NCBI GenBank assembly: GCA_002712765.1
Contig: PAUP01000101.1
Coordinates: forward strand, 1-35,837
Direction of reading: 5' to 3'
DNA length: 35,837 nucleotides
From: Cytophagaceae bacterium
Lineage (GTDB): Bacteria; Bacteroidota; Bacteroidia; Flavobacteriales; Flavobacteriaceae
The position numbers and the translations under genes are program-made. The notes below the pieces were generated by a model. The model made no database searches and was not told where the DNA came from. It saw only the letters and a list, made by a program, of their open reading frames with translations. Shown here piece after piece: positions 1-7,534 of this stretch (position 1 is its first letter; every line of letters begins with the position of its first letter).

Positions 1-114
1 AATATGCTCGATCAAACCTATACAGACAATGTGCGTATCAATGCCTTTGGAAACAGGTATTATGAGCCGGCTCCTGGATTTAATATTTTTGGCGGGGTAC
101 AAATTAAGTTATAA
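1..114 (+). CDS. TonB-dependent receptor, C-terminal end only
   Basis: The first 37 codons of the window are open in frame 1 and end at a TAA at 112-114. The last residues read RYYEPAPGFNIFGGVQIKL, which matches the final beta-strand of TonB-dependent outer-membrane receptors: a tyrosine/proline-rich hairpin, then a strand with alternating hydrophobic residues ending in an aromatic or hydrophobic residue. The substrate cannot be told from this tail. The gene starts outside the window. The next gene begins 33 bases downstream on the same strand. The family call rests on a short C-terminus only. Confidence 0.6.
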   Translation, partial: NMLDQTYTDNVRINAFGNRYYEPAPGFNIFGGVQIKL

Positions 115-147
115 AACATTTATATTTAGGACAACCAAAACATCCTC

Positions 148-1917
148 ATGCGCTTTTTAATAGTATTGTTTTACTTTTTTATGTTGTCCATTAGCGCTCA
201 AAACTACTACAAGGACTTTGATCCAGCGCTTAAACTTTTAATCGATGAGGGTGATGCTTGTTTCAAGCAAAATCAAAGTGATTGTCAACAATATTATGAC
301 AAAGTACTCGCTTTGGCGGCACAGCAACCTGACTCTACTCTGGCTATGGCCTATCATGAAGTTGGGGTTAGTTTTGCACGTTATGGCCAGTTATCTGATG
401 TGCTCGCTTATTTAAACAAAGGGATTGGTGCAACACAAGGACAAAATCATCCCTTGGTCACTGCGGCCCTCTACCGTAAAAAAACCATAGCATTTGCACG
501 TTTGGGTATGATAGACAGTATTCTTCCTTCGAGCCAAACCGCAATGAGCTGGGCGCAGCTGGCCAGAGATAACGAAACCATAGCCGATATCTACATTCAG
601 CGCAGTGACTTGCTACACCGCATGGGAAATCCCAAGCAAGCATTAGAAGTATTACAAAAAGCTAAGCCTTATGCCCTAAAGTCTAACTCCAAAATTCAAC
701 AGGCGGGAATTGACTTTGCTGCTGGTAACATTTACTTGAGTACCTATGATTTTAAAGAGGCTATCGTTGCATTAGAACGATTTATGGAGCAGTCTAAGGA
801 AGATGACGAAGGCTATTACCGAGGCCTGATCAATTGGAGTATGGCCATGGTTCATGACAATCGGCCTGAGCCAGTTATAGAGCGATTGCCAGAAGCGATT
901 TCCTTTTTTAAAGATAGAAATCTGGTCTGGACAGCCAAGACACATCTGGCTCATGCTTATGCCAAATTGGGACAATACGATAAGAGTATTCCGCTACATG
1001 AAGAATGTCTGGCGGCTGCTCAACAAATTTATGACCCCGCTATTATCAGTCTCAATAGTAGGTTACTTGCCAAAGGTTACTTAGAAACCGACAGACCCGA
1101 GAAAGCCTTGTATTACAGTACTAGCGTTTATGAATATGAGACTTCTAAAGGTAGCCTAGACGAACAGGTTTTAGGGGCTTACACTATCCATTCACGAGTG
1201 TTGGGAGCTTTGGGTCGAAAAGCCGACGCCTACGATGTTTTAAAACCCATTCCTAAGTTGTCTGATTCGCTCAATTCGATGATTAAACTAAAGGAGATTA
1301 AAAAATTACAAGAGCTCTATGAAACCGAAAAAAAAGAAGCTCAGATTGCTCTTTTAGAAGAGAAAGACAAATCTAGTAAGCTTCAAATAGGAATGCTGAT
1401 AGCGGGTCTAATTGCCCTACTTGGTATTTTGGGAACCTTGTGGGTACGCTTTCGCGAAAGCAAAAAGCGCACCACTTTAGAGCGTCAAAAACTCGATGCC
1501 GAGATCGCGCATAAACACAAAGAACTCACCACTCATGCGCTTCACCTGGCCAAGAAAAATCAAATTCTAGTAGATCTCAAGCAAAAGGTTGAACAGATCA
1601 AAGGCGCTTGTGAAACTCGTGATATTATCAATACGATAAATTTTGATCTCAAGGATGAAGCTAGCTGGGAAAATTTTACGCAATACTTTGAAAAGGTGCA
1701 TACTAATTTTGGTAAGAATGTCGTGCAACGTTACCCCAACGTAACTTCTAATGAATTGCGATTTATGGCACTATTGCGAATGAATTTGTCTTCGAAAGAG
1801 ATTGCCAATATCCTCAATATTACTCCTGATGGGGTTAAAAAAGCCAGACAGCGATTGCGAAAAAAGATGGAACTCTCTCCAGAAGATTCTCTCGAATCTG
1901 AAATCTTAAATATTTAA
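148..1917 (+). CDS. TPR-repeat membrane regulator with C-terminal LuxR-type HTH
   Basis: 589 residues. A signal peptide (about residues 1-17, ending SAQ) is followed by a long helical region with TPR-like repeats (about 25-380), a coiled coil (about 380-410), one membrane helix (about 412-432), a second coiled coil (about 435-490) and a C-terminal helix-turn-helix around 530-580. The HTH contains NELRFMALLRMNLSSKEIA and DGVKKARQRLRKKM, the LuxR-like form common in Bacteroidetes. The layout puts the TPR sensor in the periplasm and the DNA-binding end in the cytoplasm. It probably regulates nearby genes, perhaps the lipoproteins downstream, but the target is inferred. The codons just after the membrane helix (R434-S438) are made from the repeated palindrome at 1448-1461. 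Confidence 0.85.
   Translation: MRFLIVLFYFFMLSISAQNYYKDFDPALKLLIDEGDACFKQNQSDCQQYYDKVLALAAQQPDSTLAMAYHEVGVSFARYGQLSDVLAYLNKGIGATQGQNHPLVTAALYRKKTIAFARLGMIDSILPSSQTAMSWAQLARDNETIADIYIQRSDLLHRMGNPKQALEVLQKAKPYALKSNSKIQQAGIDFAAGNIYLSTYDFKEAIVALERFMEQSKEDDEGYYRGLINWSMAMVHDNRPEPVIERLPEAISFFKDRNLVWTAKTHLAHAYAKLGQYDKSIPLHEECLAAAQQIYDPAIISLNSRLLAKGYLETDRPEKALYYSTSVYEYETSKGSLDEQVLGAYTIHSRVLGALGRKADAYDVLKPIPKLSDSLNSMIKLKEIKKLQELYETEKKEAQIALLEEKDKSSKLQIGMLIAGLIALLGILGTLWVRFRESKKRTTLERQKLDAEIAHKHKELTTHALHLAKKNQILVDLKQKVEQIKGACETRDIINTINFDLKDEASWENFTQYFEKVHTNFGKNVVQRYPNVTSNELRFMALLRMNLSSKEIANILNITPDGVKKARQRLRKKMELSPEDSLESEILNI
1448..1461. repeat. Dispersed palindrome GCTTTCGCGAAAGC, copy 1
   Basis: Perfect 14-base palindrome inside the TPR/HTH regulator gene. 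It is read as FRES right after the membrane helix. It is one of seven copies of the core TTTCGCGAAA in this window. Confidence 0.9.
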
Positions 1918-1919
1918 AA

Positions 1920-1941
1920 CCCTTTGTTTTAAAGGTGTTTT
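1920..1941 (+). terminator. Weak terminator-like hairpin after the regulator
   Basis: CCTTT at 1921-1925 pairs with AAAGG at 1931-1935 around a five-base loop, followed by GTGTTTT. The stem is short and AT-rich, so this is only a possible transcription end. The rest of the 192-base gap to the next gene holds a TGTCA-N5-TGACA inverted repeat (2008-2022) that may be chance. Confidence 0.35.
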
Positions 1942-2109
1942 GGCGATGTACCCCCGTTGTACCCCCTGTTTTTTTTGATACAACTTTTTTCTCGAATAGG
2001 TTTGAAGTGTCAATAACTGACATCCGTTTTGTGGAGGCTGCTTGCCAGGTAACTGCAGTGCTTTAATGGCAGCTCACAAAAGGGGATGTAAAACCACAAA
2101 ACAGAAAAA

Positions 2110-3759
2110 ATGAAGACAACTATTTTTAAAAACACATGGGTTTTGGCTTTGTGTTTAGGCATAACAATGTCATGCTCTAAAGAGGATGATACAATGACAT
2201 CAGGCAGTGGTGATCTCGTAGAAAGTAATGGCATAGCAGCCACCGAACTCGAGAGTTACCAAGGCGACATTGGTGTATTAATCCAAACCCAATCGCTAAT
2301 ACAAAAAGGCTATCAGGCGGCCACAGTAAGTGTTGATATAGAGGCCAGTAGTGGCAATTATAATACGACGCTTACTGTCGATGAATTTACCCATATTGCA
2401 CCGTATAAGCTCGTTTTGGACGAATTGTCAGAAGCGTCTAAAAATGAGTTGATGGATGGGGTGCCGATGTCGCTAAGCGTTAGAGATCAAAACGGATTAA
2501 CCGTTTTTGAACAGGACTTATCGGTAGTTTCTTTTAGTCAAAGTGGTACCGAAATCACCTTAAATACAACCCATCTAGAATATCAAAATTCGTCACCAGA
2601 GTTTAGAGCAGCAATGCCGCATTTTATCCAAACTGTTGATGCTGGAGGTAATTATTCAAATCTGGTTGTAGAAAAAAGTGCATCATCAGGAAGTAGTAGT
2701 ACCATATTGGCAGAGGCACCATCTAGTTTTGATGACGCCATAGAAAATCATCAGTATTATATAGTGCCTTTTCTGCAAGAAGCAGGTGTTTATGTGATAT
2801 ATAATAGACAAACAAGCCGCTATATTGCTACAGCCGATTCTAATAGTGTACTTACTCAAAATGGAAGCCTCAATTTTCCCGCTGGCATGGATGGGAGCCT
2901 TCATCCGCGCTATAAATTTAGAATTAAGCGGGAGCCCAACGGGTTTTTTACCATTAGAAGATATGACAACAATAATCCGTACAAACGCTTTGACGCAGGC
3001 AGTGGTACTGTCTGGATAAGTAATGGTAGCGGATCGTCTATTCAATATTTTAATTTTATAGCGCTCAATATCGATTGGGAAATCACTCAGCTCGACACCA
3101 AACACTTACAACCTATTCTTCCTGCCGTAGATACCTCGTTTGGATTTAACAGTACCCTTGTAAATTGCGGTTCGGGAACCCTTACGCAAGAAGTAGGCAT
3201 TGAGCAAAACATTACCACTTCACAAACAGTAGGTTGGAATTCTAGTATTTCTGTGGCTACCCGCAATACTTTTGGCGCCGAGGTTACTGTAGGTGTATCT
3301 GCAGAGGCTAGCTTTTTTGGTGTGGGTGCCTCGGCAAGTGTAGAGGCCTCTGCGAGTTACGAATTCTCAAGAGAAGTAACCGAGTCTCGTGGTCGTTTTG
3401 GAGAAGCCACCTCCGAGGTGAGTAATAGTTATTTCTCAAGCCGAGAGGTTGTCGTGCCATCAGGACGGGCCTCTTTGGTCTATGATGCTTATCAAACCTA
3501 TAGCGATGTGGTTGTGCCGTTTGTCAAACGCTTTCGAATCAAAGCCAATGAGATTGACCCGTCTCAAGGTGATGCCATTATAGGCATACTCGACGGACAA
3601 ACCATAGCTTCACAATTTGATATGATGCAGTTTAACGGTGTCATTCAAGAGATAGGTTCAGACTTTATAGAAGTTTCGGTAAGTGGTTACAGCACCCTTG
3701 ATAACATTGTTGATACCCGTAGCGAGGTACGCGATGTAGCTGCAAATTGTGAGGGATAA
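2110..3759 (+). CDS. Lipoprotein with trefoil-like and aerolysin-like pore-forming regions
   Basis: 549 residues with a lipoprotein signal ending GITMSC (C22). An unassigned N-terminal region (about 35-200) is followed by a region at about 215-325 with NRQTSRYIATADSN and FTIRRYDNNNPYKRFDAGSG, which resembles a beta-trefoil or fascin-like repeat. The region from about 345 to the end is rich in Ser, Thr and Val in alternating patterns, with an amphipathic Gly/Ala/Ser stretch (about 389-417) and then VVVPSGRASLVYDAYQTY and DVVVPFVKRF. That arrangement resembles aerolysin/natterin-type beta-pore-forming proteins. C353 and C547 bracket this part and could form a disulfide. The assignment rests on pattern recognition, not a search. 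It may act on prey, host or competitor membranes, or be a surface adhesin. A second lipoprotein gene follows 105 bases downstream. Confidence 0.65.
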   Translation: MKTTIFKNTWVLALCLGITMSCSKEDDTMTSGSGDLVESNGIAATELESYQGDIGVLIQTQSLIQKGYQAATVSVDIEASSGNYNTTLTVDEFTHIAPYKLVLDELSEASKNELMDGVPMSLSVRDQNGLTVFEQDLSVVSFSQSGTEITLNTTHLEYQNSSPEFRAAMPHFIQTVDAGGNYSNLVVEKSASSGSSSTILAEAPSSFDDAIENHQYYIVPFLQEAGVYVIYNRQTSRYIATADSNSVLTQNGSLNFPAGMDGSLHPRYKFRIKREPNGFFTIRRYDNNNPYKRFDAGSGTVWISNGSGSSIQYFNFIALNIDWEITQLDTKHLQPILPAVDTSFGFNSTLVNCGSGTLTQEVGIEQNITTSQTVGWNSSISVATRNTFGAEVTVGVSAEASFFGVGASASVEASASYEFSREVTESRGRFGEATSEVSNSYFSSREVVVPSGRASLVYDAYQTYSDVVVPFVKRFRIKANEIDPSQGDAIIGILDGQTIASQFDMMQFNGVIQEIGSDFIEVSVSGYSTLDNIVDTRSEVRDVAANCEG

Positions 3760-3774
3760 CATCGGTTCTTGCAT

Positions 3775-3815
3775 TGACGATGTATCCCAACAGCTTGTTA
3801 TTAGGTAGATCGTCA
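3775..3815 (+). other. Nested inverted repeat between two lipoprotein genes
   Basis: TGACGAT (3775-3781) pairs with ATCGTCA (3809-3815). Inside it AACA (3789-3792) pairs with TGTT (3796-3799). There is no T-run after it, so it is not a standard terminator. It could be an mRNA processing or stability structure, or chance. Confidence 0.35.
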
Positions 3816-3864
3816 TGCTCGTGGGCACAAATTAACAAATGAAAAACGCTTAAAAAGAGTAAAC

Positions 3865-4821
3865 ATGAAAACACATAAATATATATACATAGTCGTAGTA
3901 ATCTTATTTGGCTTATGGAGCTGTAGCGACGATGAGCCAACGCTAGACGATGATGATGCAGAAACCGTTGAACTTATCGCTACAGGATTTGTTAGTACCA
4001 TTGAAGAAAATCCACAACAAGGCGATGCGCTAGGTCAGGTACAGGTAAACCAAACAGAGGGGACACAATATCAAATTAGCATGAGTGATCCCCAAGGAGC
4101 AGTAACGGTAAATGCCAATGGTGAAGTGCTGGTAGACGACCCTTCACAATTTGACTTTGAAAGTCGAAATGCTATTACCGCCACCGTTCTTGTGAGCAAT
4201 TTAGACGCTCAGACCACCGCAGAGATCAACATAGCAATAACCGATGCAGACGATCTCGAAACGCTTTTGACCACATCGCGAGAAGACTTTGTGGCTGCCA
4301 ATGGCTCTTGGGTAGAGGTCACACAGCAAGAATACGAATTGCTCTCTGAGCGTATTTTACAAACACAAAGAGTGGGTGTGCCCGAAGCTGCTTTTGACCT
4401 CAATGAAGAAATCATGCAAACGGCAGGAGACATCACTGTGGCAAATACTATTGACATTCCTATGCCCTCAGGAAGTTATGTTTATGCTTTTAAGTATTAT
4501 AGTACTTCTGGCACCAATAATAATAGTAATGGCCAAGTGCGTCCCAAAGTTTCAGAAGAGTCTCCTACCACAGGTTATATTGGCCGTGGGCCGCTTCCAC
4601 CCCATGAATCTGGGATGCGATACTTTGTCAATGCCGTATCTGTAGCTACTGCGTCGCAGTCCTATTTGGCGATGTATTCTCCGTACTCTATGGGTTGGGT
4701 AGAAAACGATCAAAGCGGTATGCGTTATCGTTTTGGGAATGGTAGTTCTATGACTAATGTTTTTGGTGGGGTGCAAGTGTTATTTCAGGCGCTGGTCACC
4801 AATCAAAAACAATGGGATTAG
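3865..4821 (+). CDS. Cadherin-like lipoprotein
   Basis: 318 residues. The lipoprotein signal ends FGLWSC (C20) and is followed by an acidic stretch (DDEPTLDDDDAE). Residues about 35-128 match one cadherin-like domain as seen in flavobacterial surface proteins: TGFVSTIEENPQQGDALG, then FDFESRNAITATVLVSN, ending in INIAITDADD with its calcium-type acidic residues. The C-terminal 190 residues have no family I recognise. They contain aromatic and glycine-rich stretches (SGMRYFVNAV, SGMRYRFGNGSS) and end near FGGVQVLFQALV. It probably shares a transcript with the aerolysin-like lipoprotein upstream, and a terminator follows its stop codon. Its function is unknown. An adhesion or calcium-dependent partner role for the upstream protein is inference. 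Confidence 0.7.
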   Translation: MKTHKYIYIVVVILFGLWSCSDDEPTLDDDDAETVELIATGFVSTIEENPQQGDALGQVQVNQTEGTQYQISMSDPQGAVTVNANGEVLVDDPSQFDFESRNAITATVLVSNLDAQTTAEINIAITDADDLETLLTTSREDFVAANGSWVEVTQQEYELLSERILQTQRVGVPEAAFDLNEEIMQTAGDITVANTIDIPMPSGSYVYAFKYYSTSGTNNNSNGQVRPKVSEESPTTGYIGRGPLPPHESGMRYFVNAVSVATASQSYLAMYSPYSMGWVENDQSGMRYRFGNGSSMTNVFGGVQVLFQALVTNQKQWD

Positions 4822-4844
4822 CCTAGAATTTGAATAGTCACGAT

Positions 4845-4877
4845 AGCCTGTCTTTATAGATGGGCTTTTGTTTTTTT
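4845..4877 (+). terminator. Rho-independent terminator after the lipoprotein pair
   Basis: AGCCTGTC (4845-4852) pairs with GATGGGCT (4859-4866), with two G-U pairs and loop TTTATA, followed by TTTGTTTTTTT. It ends the lipoprotein transcript. It also shows that the ATG at 4860, inside the right arm, is not the start of the next gene. Confidence 0.7.
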
Positions 4878-4896
4878 ATGCTTTCGCGAAAGCATA
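4877..4896. repeat. Dispersed palindrome, 20-base perfect copy 2
   Basis: TATGCTTTCGCGAAAGCATA is a perfect 20-base palindrome. It directly follows the T-run of the terminator and lies 14 bases before the TATCTTTG element of the permease gene, covering the place where a -33 element would sit. Confidence 0.9.
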
Positions 4897-4910
4897 TAAG
4901 CCAACACTCG

Positions 4911-4918
4911 TATCTTTG
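4911..4918 (+). promoter_or_regulatory. TAnnTTTG -7 element of the permease gene
   Basis: TATCTTTG matches the Bacteroidetes -7 consensus TAnnTTTG. The start codon at 4926 is only seven bases downstream, so the transcript would be leaderless or nearly so. No clear TTG -33 element is seen; the palindrome occupies that region. Confidence 0.5.
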
Positions 4919-4925
4919 GAAAGAT

Positions 4926-5684
4926 ATGACAGATATTCAACTCTATCTTCTGGCAAGTTTGGGTGCTTTATTTGCAGGTGCCATAAATACCCTCGCTGGA
5001 AATGGTAGTGCGATAACCCTTACCATTCTAACCGAGCTTCTTGGATTACCACCCAATATGGCAAATGGGACAAACCGAATAGGCATATTTACCCAGAGCA
5101 GTGCGGCTTCTTGGGTATTTTACAAAGGCGGACAACTCGATATAGCCAAACGCAAAAATTATCTTTTCTGGATTGTTATTGGGGCTATCGCAGGAGCTGT
5201 GGTGGCTGTTAATGTGAGTAACGAGCAGTTTAGGGCCTTTTTTAGATTTATGCTGGTCTTTATGCTGGTGGCCGTATTGGTCAAACCCAAGCGATGGTTG
5301 CGCCCTACAGATCATGATTTTACACCTCCATGGTACCTCTATGTGCCCTTATTGTTTGGTTTAGGCTTTTACGGAGGTTTTATTCAAATGGGTATGGGCG
5401 TTTTCTTTTTGATCATTACCGTGTTGATTTTGCGTATCAATATTATAGAGAGCAATGCTTTAAAAGGATTTGTTATTGCGGTATATACCGCCGTGGTCAT
5501 CGCCATGTTTGCCTATAATAATCTTATAGATTGGAAAATAGGATGTATTATGGCTATTGGACAAACCTTAGGAGGCTGGCTCACCGCAAGATTTGCTACC
5601 AAAGTAGCCTGGGCCGATAAAGCCGCCTATTATCTTTTGATTATTGTTTTGATTGCTGCAGTAACCAAGATGTGGTTTTTTTAA
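4926..5684 (+). CDS. TauE/SafE-family membrane permease
   Basis: 252 residues from the ATG at 4926. The sequence is highly hydrophobic, with about seven to eight membrane helices. The N-terminal helix contains LGALFAGAINTLAGNGSAIT, the small-residue-rich motif of TauE/SafE (DUF81) permeases, and a second similar half follows near FYGGFIQMGMGVFFLI. Members export sulfite, sulfoacetate or other organic anions, but the substrate here is not shown. The start at 4926 is preferred because an upstream ATG at 4860 lies in a terminator stem and a TAnnTTTG element ends just before 4926. It is convergent with the di-haem gene; the two stop codons share TTAA at 5681-5684. Confidence 0.85.
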   Translation: MTDIQLYLLASLGALFAGAINTLAGNGSAITLTILTELLGLPPNMANGTNRIGIFTQSSAASWVFYKGGQLDIAKRKNYLFWIVIGAIAGAVVAVNVSNEQFRAFFRFMLVFMLVAVLVKPKRWLRPTDHDFTPPWYLYVPLLFGLGFYGGFIQMGMGVFFLIITVLILRINIIESNALKGFVIAVYTAVVIAMFAYNNLIDWKIGCIMAIGQTLGGWLTARFATKVAWADKAAYYLLIIVLIAAVTKMWFF

Positions 5685-6754
5685 AATTCTGCAAATCTTC
5701 TATCGTTGATAAAATCGTTGTCGGTAAGTGTTTTTAAAAAGGCGATAAGCTGAAGTTTTTCTGATTCGGAAATGTCCAAGCCAAGACTTCCATCTTCTTT
5801 CCTAAACTGATCATCTAAAGTCGGGCTATCTACTATACCATCGGTATAAAAATCGAGTACTGCTTTTAGTGTAGGTAGCCTGCCGTCGTGCATATAAGGA
5901 AATGTAGTGTCTATATTTCGCAATGAGGGCACTCTAAATTTTCTTCGGTCTTCGGGTAATCCAGTGACGCGCTCACGTCCCATATCATTAAAACTTGGAT
6001 CTATGGCCAAGCCGTTATTTCTAAAACTCTGGTCGGTTTGCAAAGGCCCCGCGTGACAACTGGCGCACTTGCTTTCAAATAATAATCTTCCGGCTTCCTC
6101 ATCTGGGGTAAAGCTTACGGCTTCTGCACGTTGCCATTTGTCATATTTAGAATTGCCAGCCACCATCATGACCATAAACTGTGAGAGCGCTTTAAACAAG
6201 CGTTCGGTGGTAATATCATCACTGCCAAAGGCGTCTTTAAACATGCCTGGGTAGCGATCGTCTGCTTGTAATTTTGAAATCACATTACTGATGCTCTCAT
6301 TCATTTCATCTTCGGCGGTCAAGGGGATAATAGGCTGAGCGTCTAGAAAGCTCACAGCACCATCCCAAGTAAAATCTGTCAAAAAGGCCAAATTTTGTAA
6401 AGGCTGAGCATTGCGTTTACCAATTTTACCATCTACACCATGACTCGTAATATGGGTATGATGGGTAAAGGAGAATTCCTGTATATGGCAAAAACCACAA
6501 GATACTACACCGTCAGAAGCTAGTCTACCATCGTAAAAGAGTCTCTTGCCTAGTTCAAAACCTTTTTCGGTAGGTGGGTTTTGAGTGATGGGATACGTCA
6601 AGTCTGGAAAGTTGGCAGGAACTTCAAAATTGAGTAAGGTATTGGTTTGCTCAGGAATTTCGGTATAGTCGTCGTCTGTGCTATTAGCCACCTCATTGTC
6701 TGTACTACAGCTAAGTAGCAGAAGTAAAATCGTTATGTAAATGCCATTTCTCAT
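5681..6754 (-). CDS. MbnH/MauG-like di-haem cytochrome c peroxidase family lipoprotein
   Basis: 357 residues. The lipoprotein signal ends LLLLSC (C16). There are two c-type haem sites: CGFCH (C86-H90) and CASCH (C230-H234), spaced as in the bacterial cytochrome c peroxidase/MauG family. FPYMHDGRLPTLKAVLDFY (about 286-303) is the conserved second-haem region. The gene directly follows an MbnP-like gene with a one-base TAATG overlap, so the best call is the MbnH type, which oxidises a tryptophan of MbnP to kynurenine. A general peroxidase is the alternative. It is the last gene of a five-gene operon and acts on the periplasmic or outer face. The gene ends against the convergent permease with no room for a terminator. 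Confidence 0.85.
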   Translation of the reverse strand: MRNGIYITILLLLLSCSTDNEVANSTDDDYTEIPEQTNTLLNFEVPANFPDLTYPITQNPPTEKGFELGKRLFYDGRLASDGVVSCGFCHIQEFSFTHHTHITSHGVDGKIGKRNAQPLQNLAFLTDFTWDGAVSFLDAQPIIPLTAEDEMNESISNVISKLQADDRYPGMFKDAFGSDDITTERLFKALSQFMVMMVAGNSKYDKWQRAEAVSFTPDEEAGRLLFESKCASCHAGPLQTDQSFRNNGLAIDPSFNDMGRERVTGLPEDRRKFRVPSLRNIDTTFPYMHDGRLPTLKAVLDFYTDGIVDSPTLDDQFRKEDGSLGLDISESEKLQLIAFLKTLTDNDFINDRRFAEF

Positions 6755-7530
6755 TAGCCTCTTGGTATAAAAAATGCCGTTTGAATATTGTTTGCAATCT
6801 TGGGCGCATTGACCGGATCTACTTGGATATCTGTTTTGGCTTCAATACTAATAGTGTTAGGACCATCAAAAACACGTCCCACATCAAAAAAGATACCTTC
6901 AACAGCAGGGGCATCTTCTTCAATGATAAGCGGATCTCCAGTATCAGAGATGAGCGACAATTCGATTTCTTTGTAGTTGTCAAGTGTTGCCCCATGACTG
7001 CCTACATGAATCACAAAAGGGGTGGGTGTAGGCGTGGTGTCACTGGTAAAACTCCCTTCAAATTTGATAAATTTATACCCCGCAGACCACGTCCAGAGCA
7101 TGTCGGCTTCTTCGGCAGTAGGGACAAAATTAAGAGTTCCTGATGCTATTGGATATTTGGTAGGATCAACCCCAAACCCAAAGGTGAGTTGGGTGTATGC
7201 GCCTGCATCAATATTGCTTAGACGAATCATTTGAGTTGATGGCTTTGCCTGATCTATCACAAAATAACTCTCATCGACAGGATAGATAAACGCATCGCCC
7301 TCGATATTGGTCAAACGGATGTTAGAAATGATATACTTTAACTCCTCTACCACATAGGTCTCGCCGCTTGTATTTTGATAAGCTTCTCCTAAATCCAAAA
7401 GATCAGCACCAACAGTGTGCATAAGATTCAATTCTAGCGTACCGGGATTTTTGGATGTGGTTTCATCATTGTCACAACTCAAGAGTCCAATACTAATGGC
7501 AATAATACTTAGGTAATCAAAGGCTTTCAT
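6754..7530 (-). CDS. MbnP-like copper-binding lipoprotein
   Basis: 258 residues. The lipoprotein signal ends GLLSC (C19). The body fits the MbnP family: LELNLMHTVGADLLDLGEAY near the N-terminus, VEELKYIISNIRL (61-73), and MLWTWSAGYKFIKFEG (144-159), which holds W146 and W148. FVIHVGSHG (172-180) gives H175 and H179; with H38 these are candidate copper ligands. In characterised MbnP proteins one tryptophan is converted to kynurenine by the partner di-haem enzyme and the product binds copper. That partner is encoded next with a TAATG overlap. Which Trp is changed here is not known. The gene lies four bases after the propeller lipoprotein gene. Confidence 0.85.
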   Translation of the reverse strand: MKAFDYLSIIAISIGLLSCDNDETTSKNPGTLELNLMHTVGADLLDLGEAYQNTSGETYVVEELKYIISNIRLTNIEGDAFIYPVDESYFVIDQAKPSTQMIRLSNIDAGAYTQLTFGFGVDPTKYPIASGTLNFVPTAEEADMLWTWSAGYKFIKFEGSFTSDTTPTPTPFVIHVGSHGATLDNYKEIELSLISDTGDPLIIEEDAPAVEGIFFDVGRVFDGPNTISIEAKTDIQVDPVNAPKIANNIQTAFFIPRG

Positions 7531-7534
7531 TACG

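Noticed and set aside
85-114. Similar C-termini (FGGVQ) of the partial receptor and the cadherin-like lipoprotein
   Set aside because: Only five residues match, and the surrounding sequence differs.
2008-2022. TGTCA-N5-TGACA as an operator for the aerolysin-like gene
   Set aside because: Five-base arms occur easily by chance, and there is no second copy nearby.
4860-4925. N-terminal extension of the permease from an ATG at 4860
   Set aside because: The ATG is in the right arm of a terminator, and a -7 element lies just before the better start at 4926.
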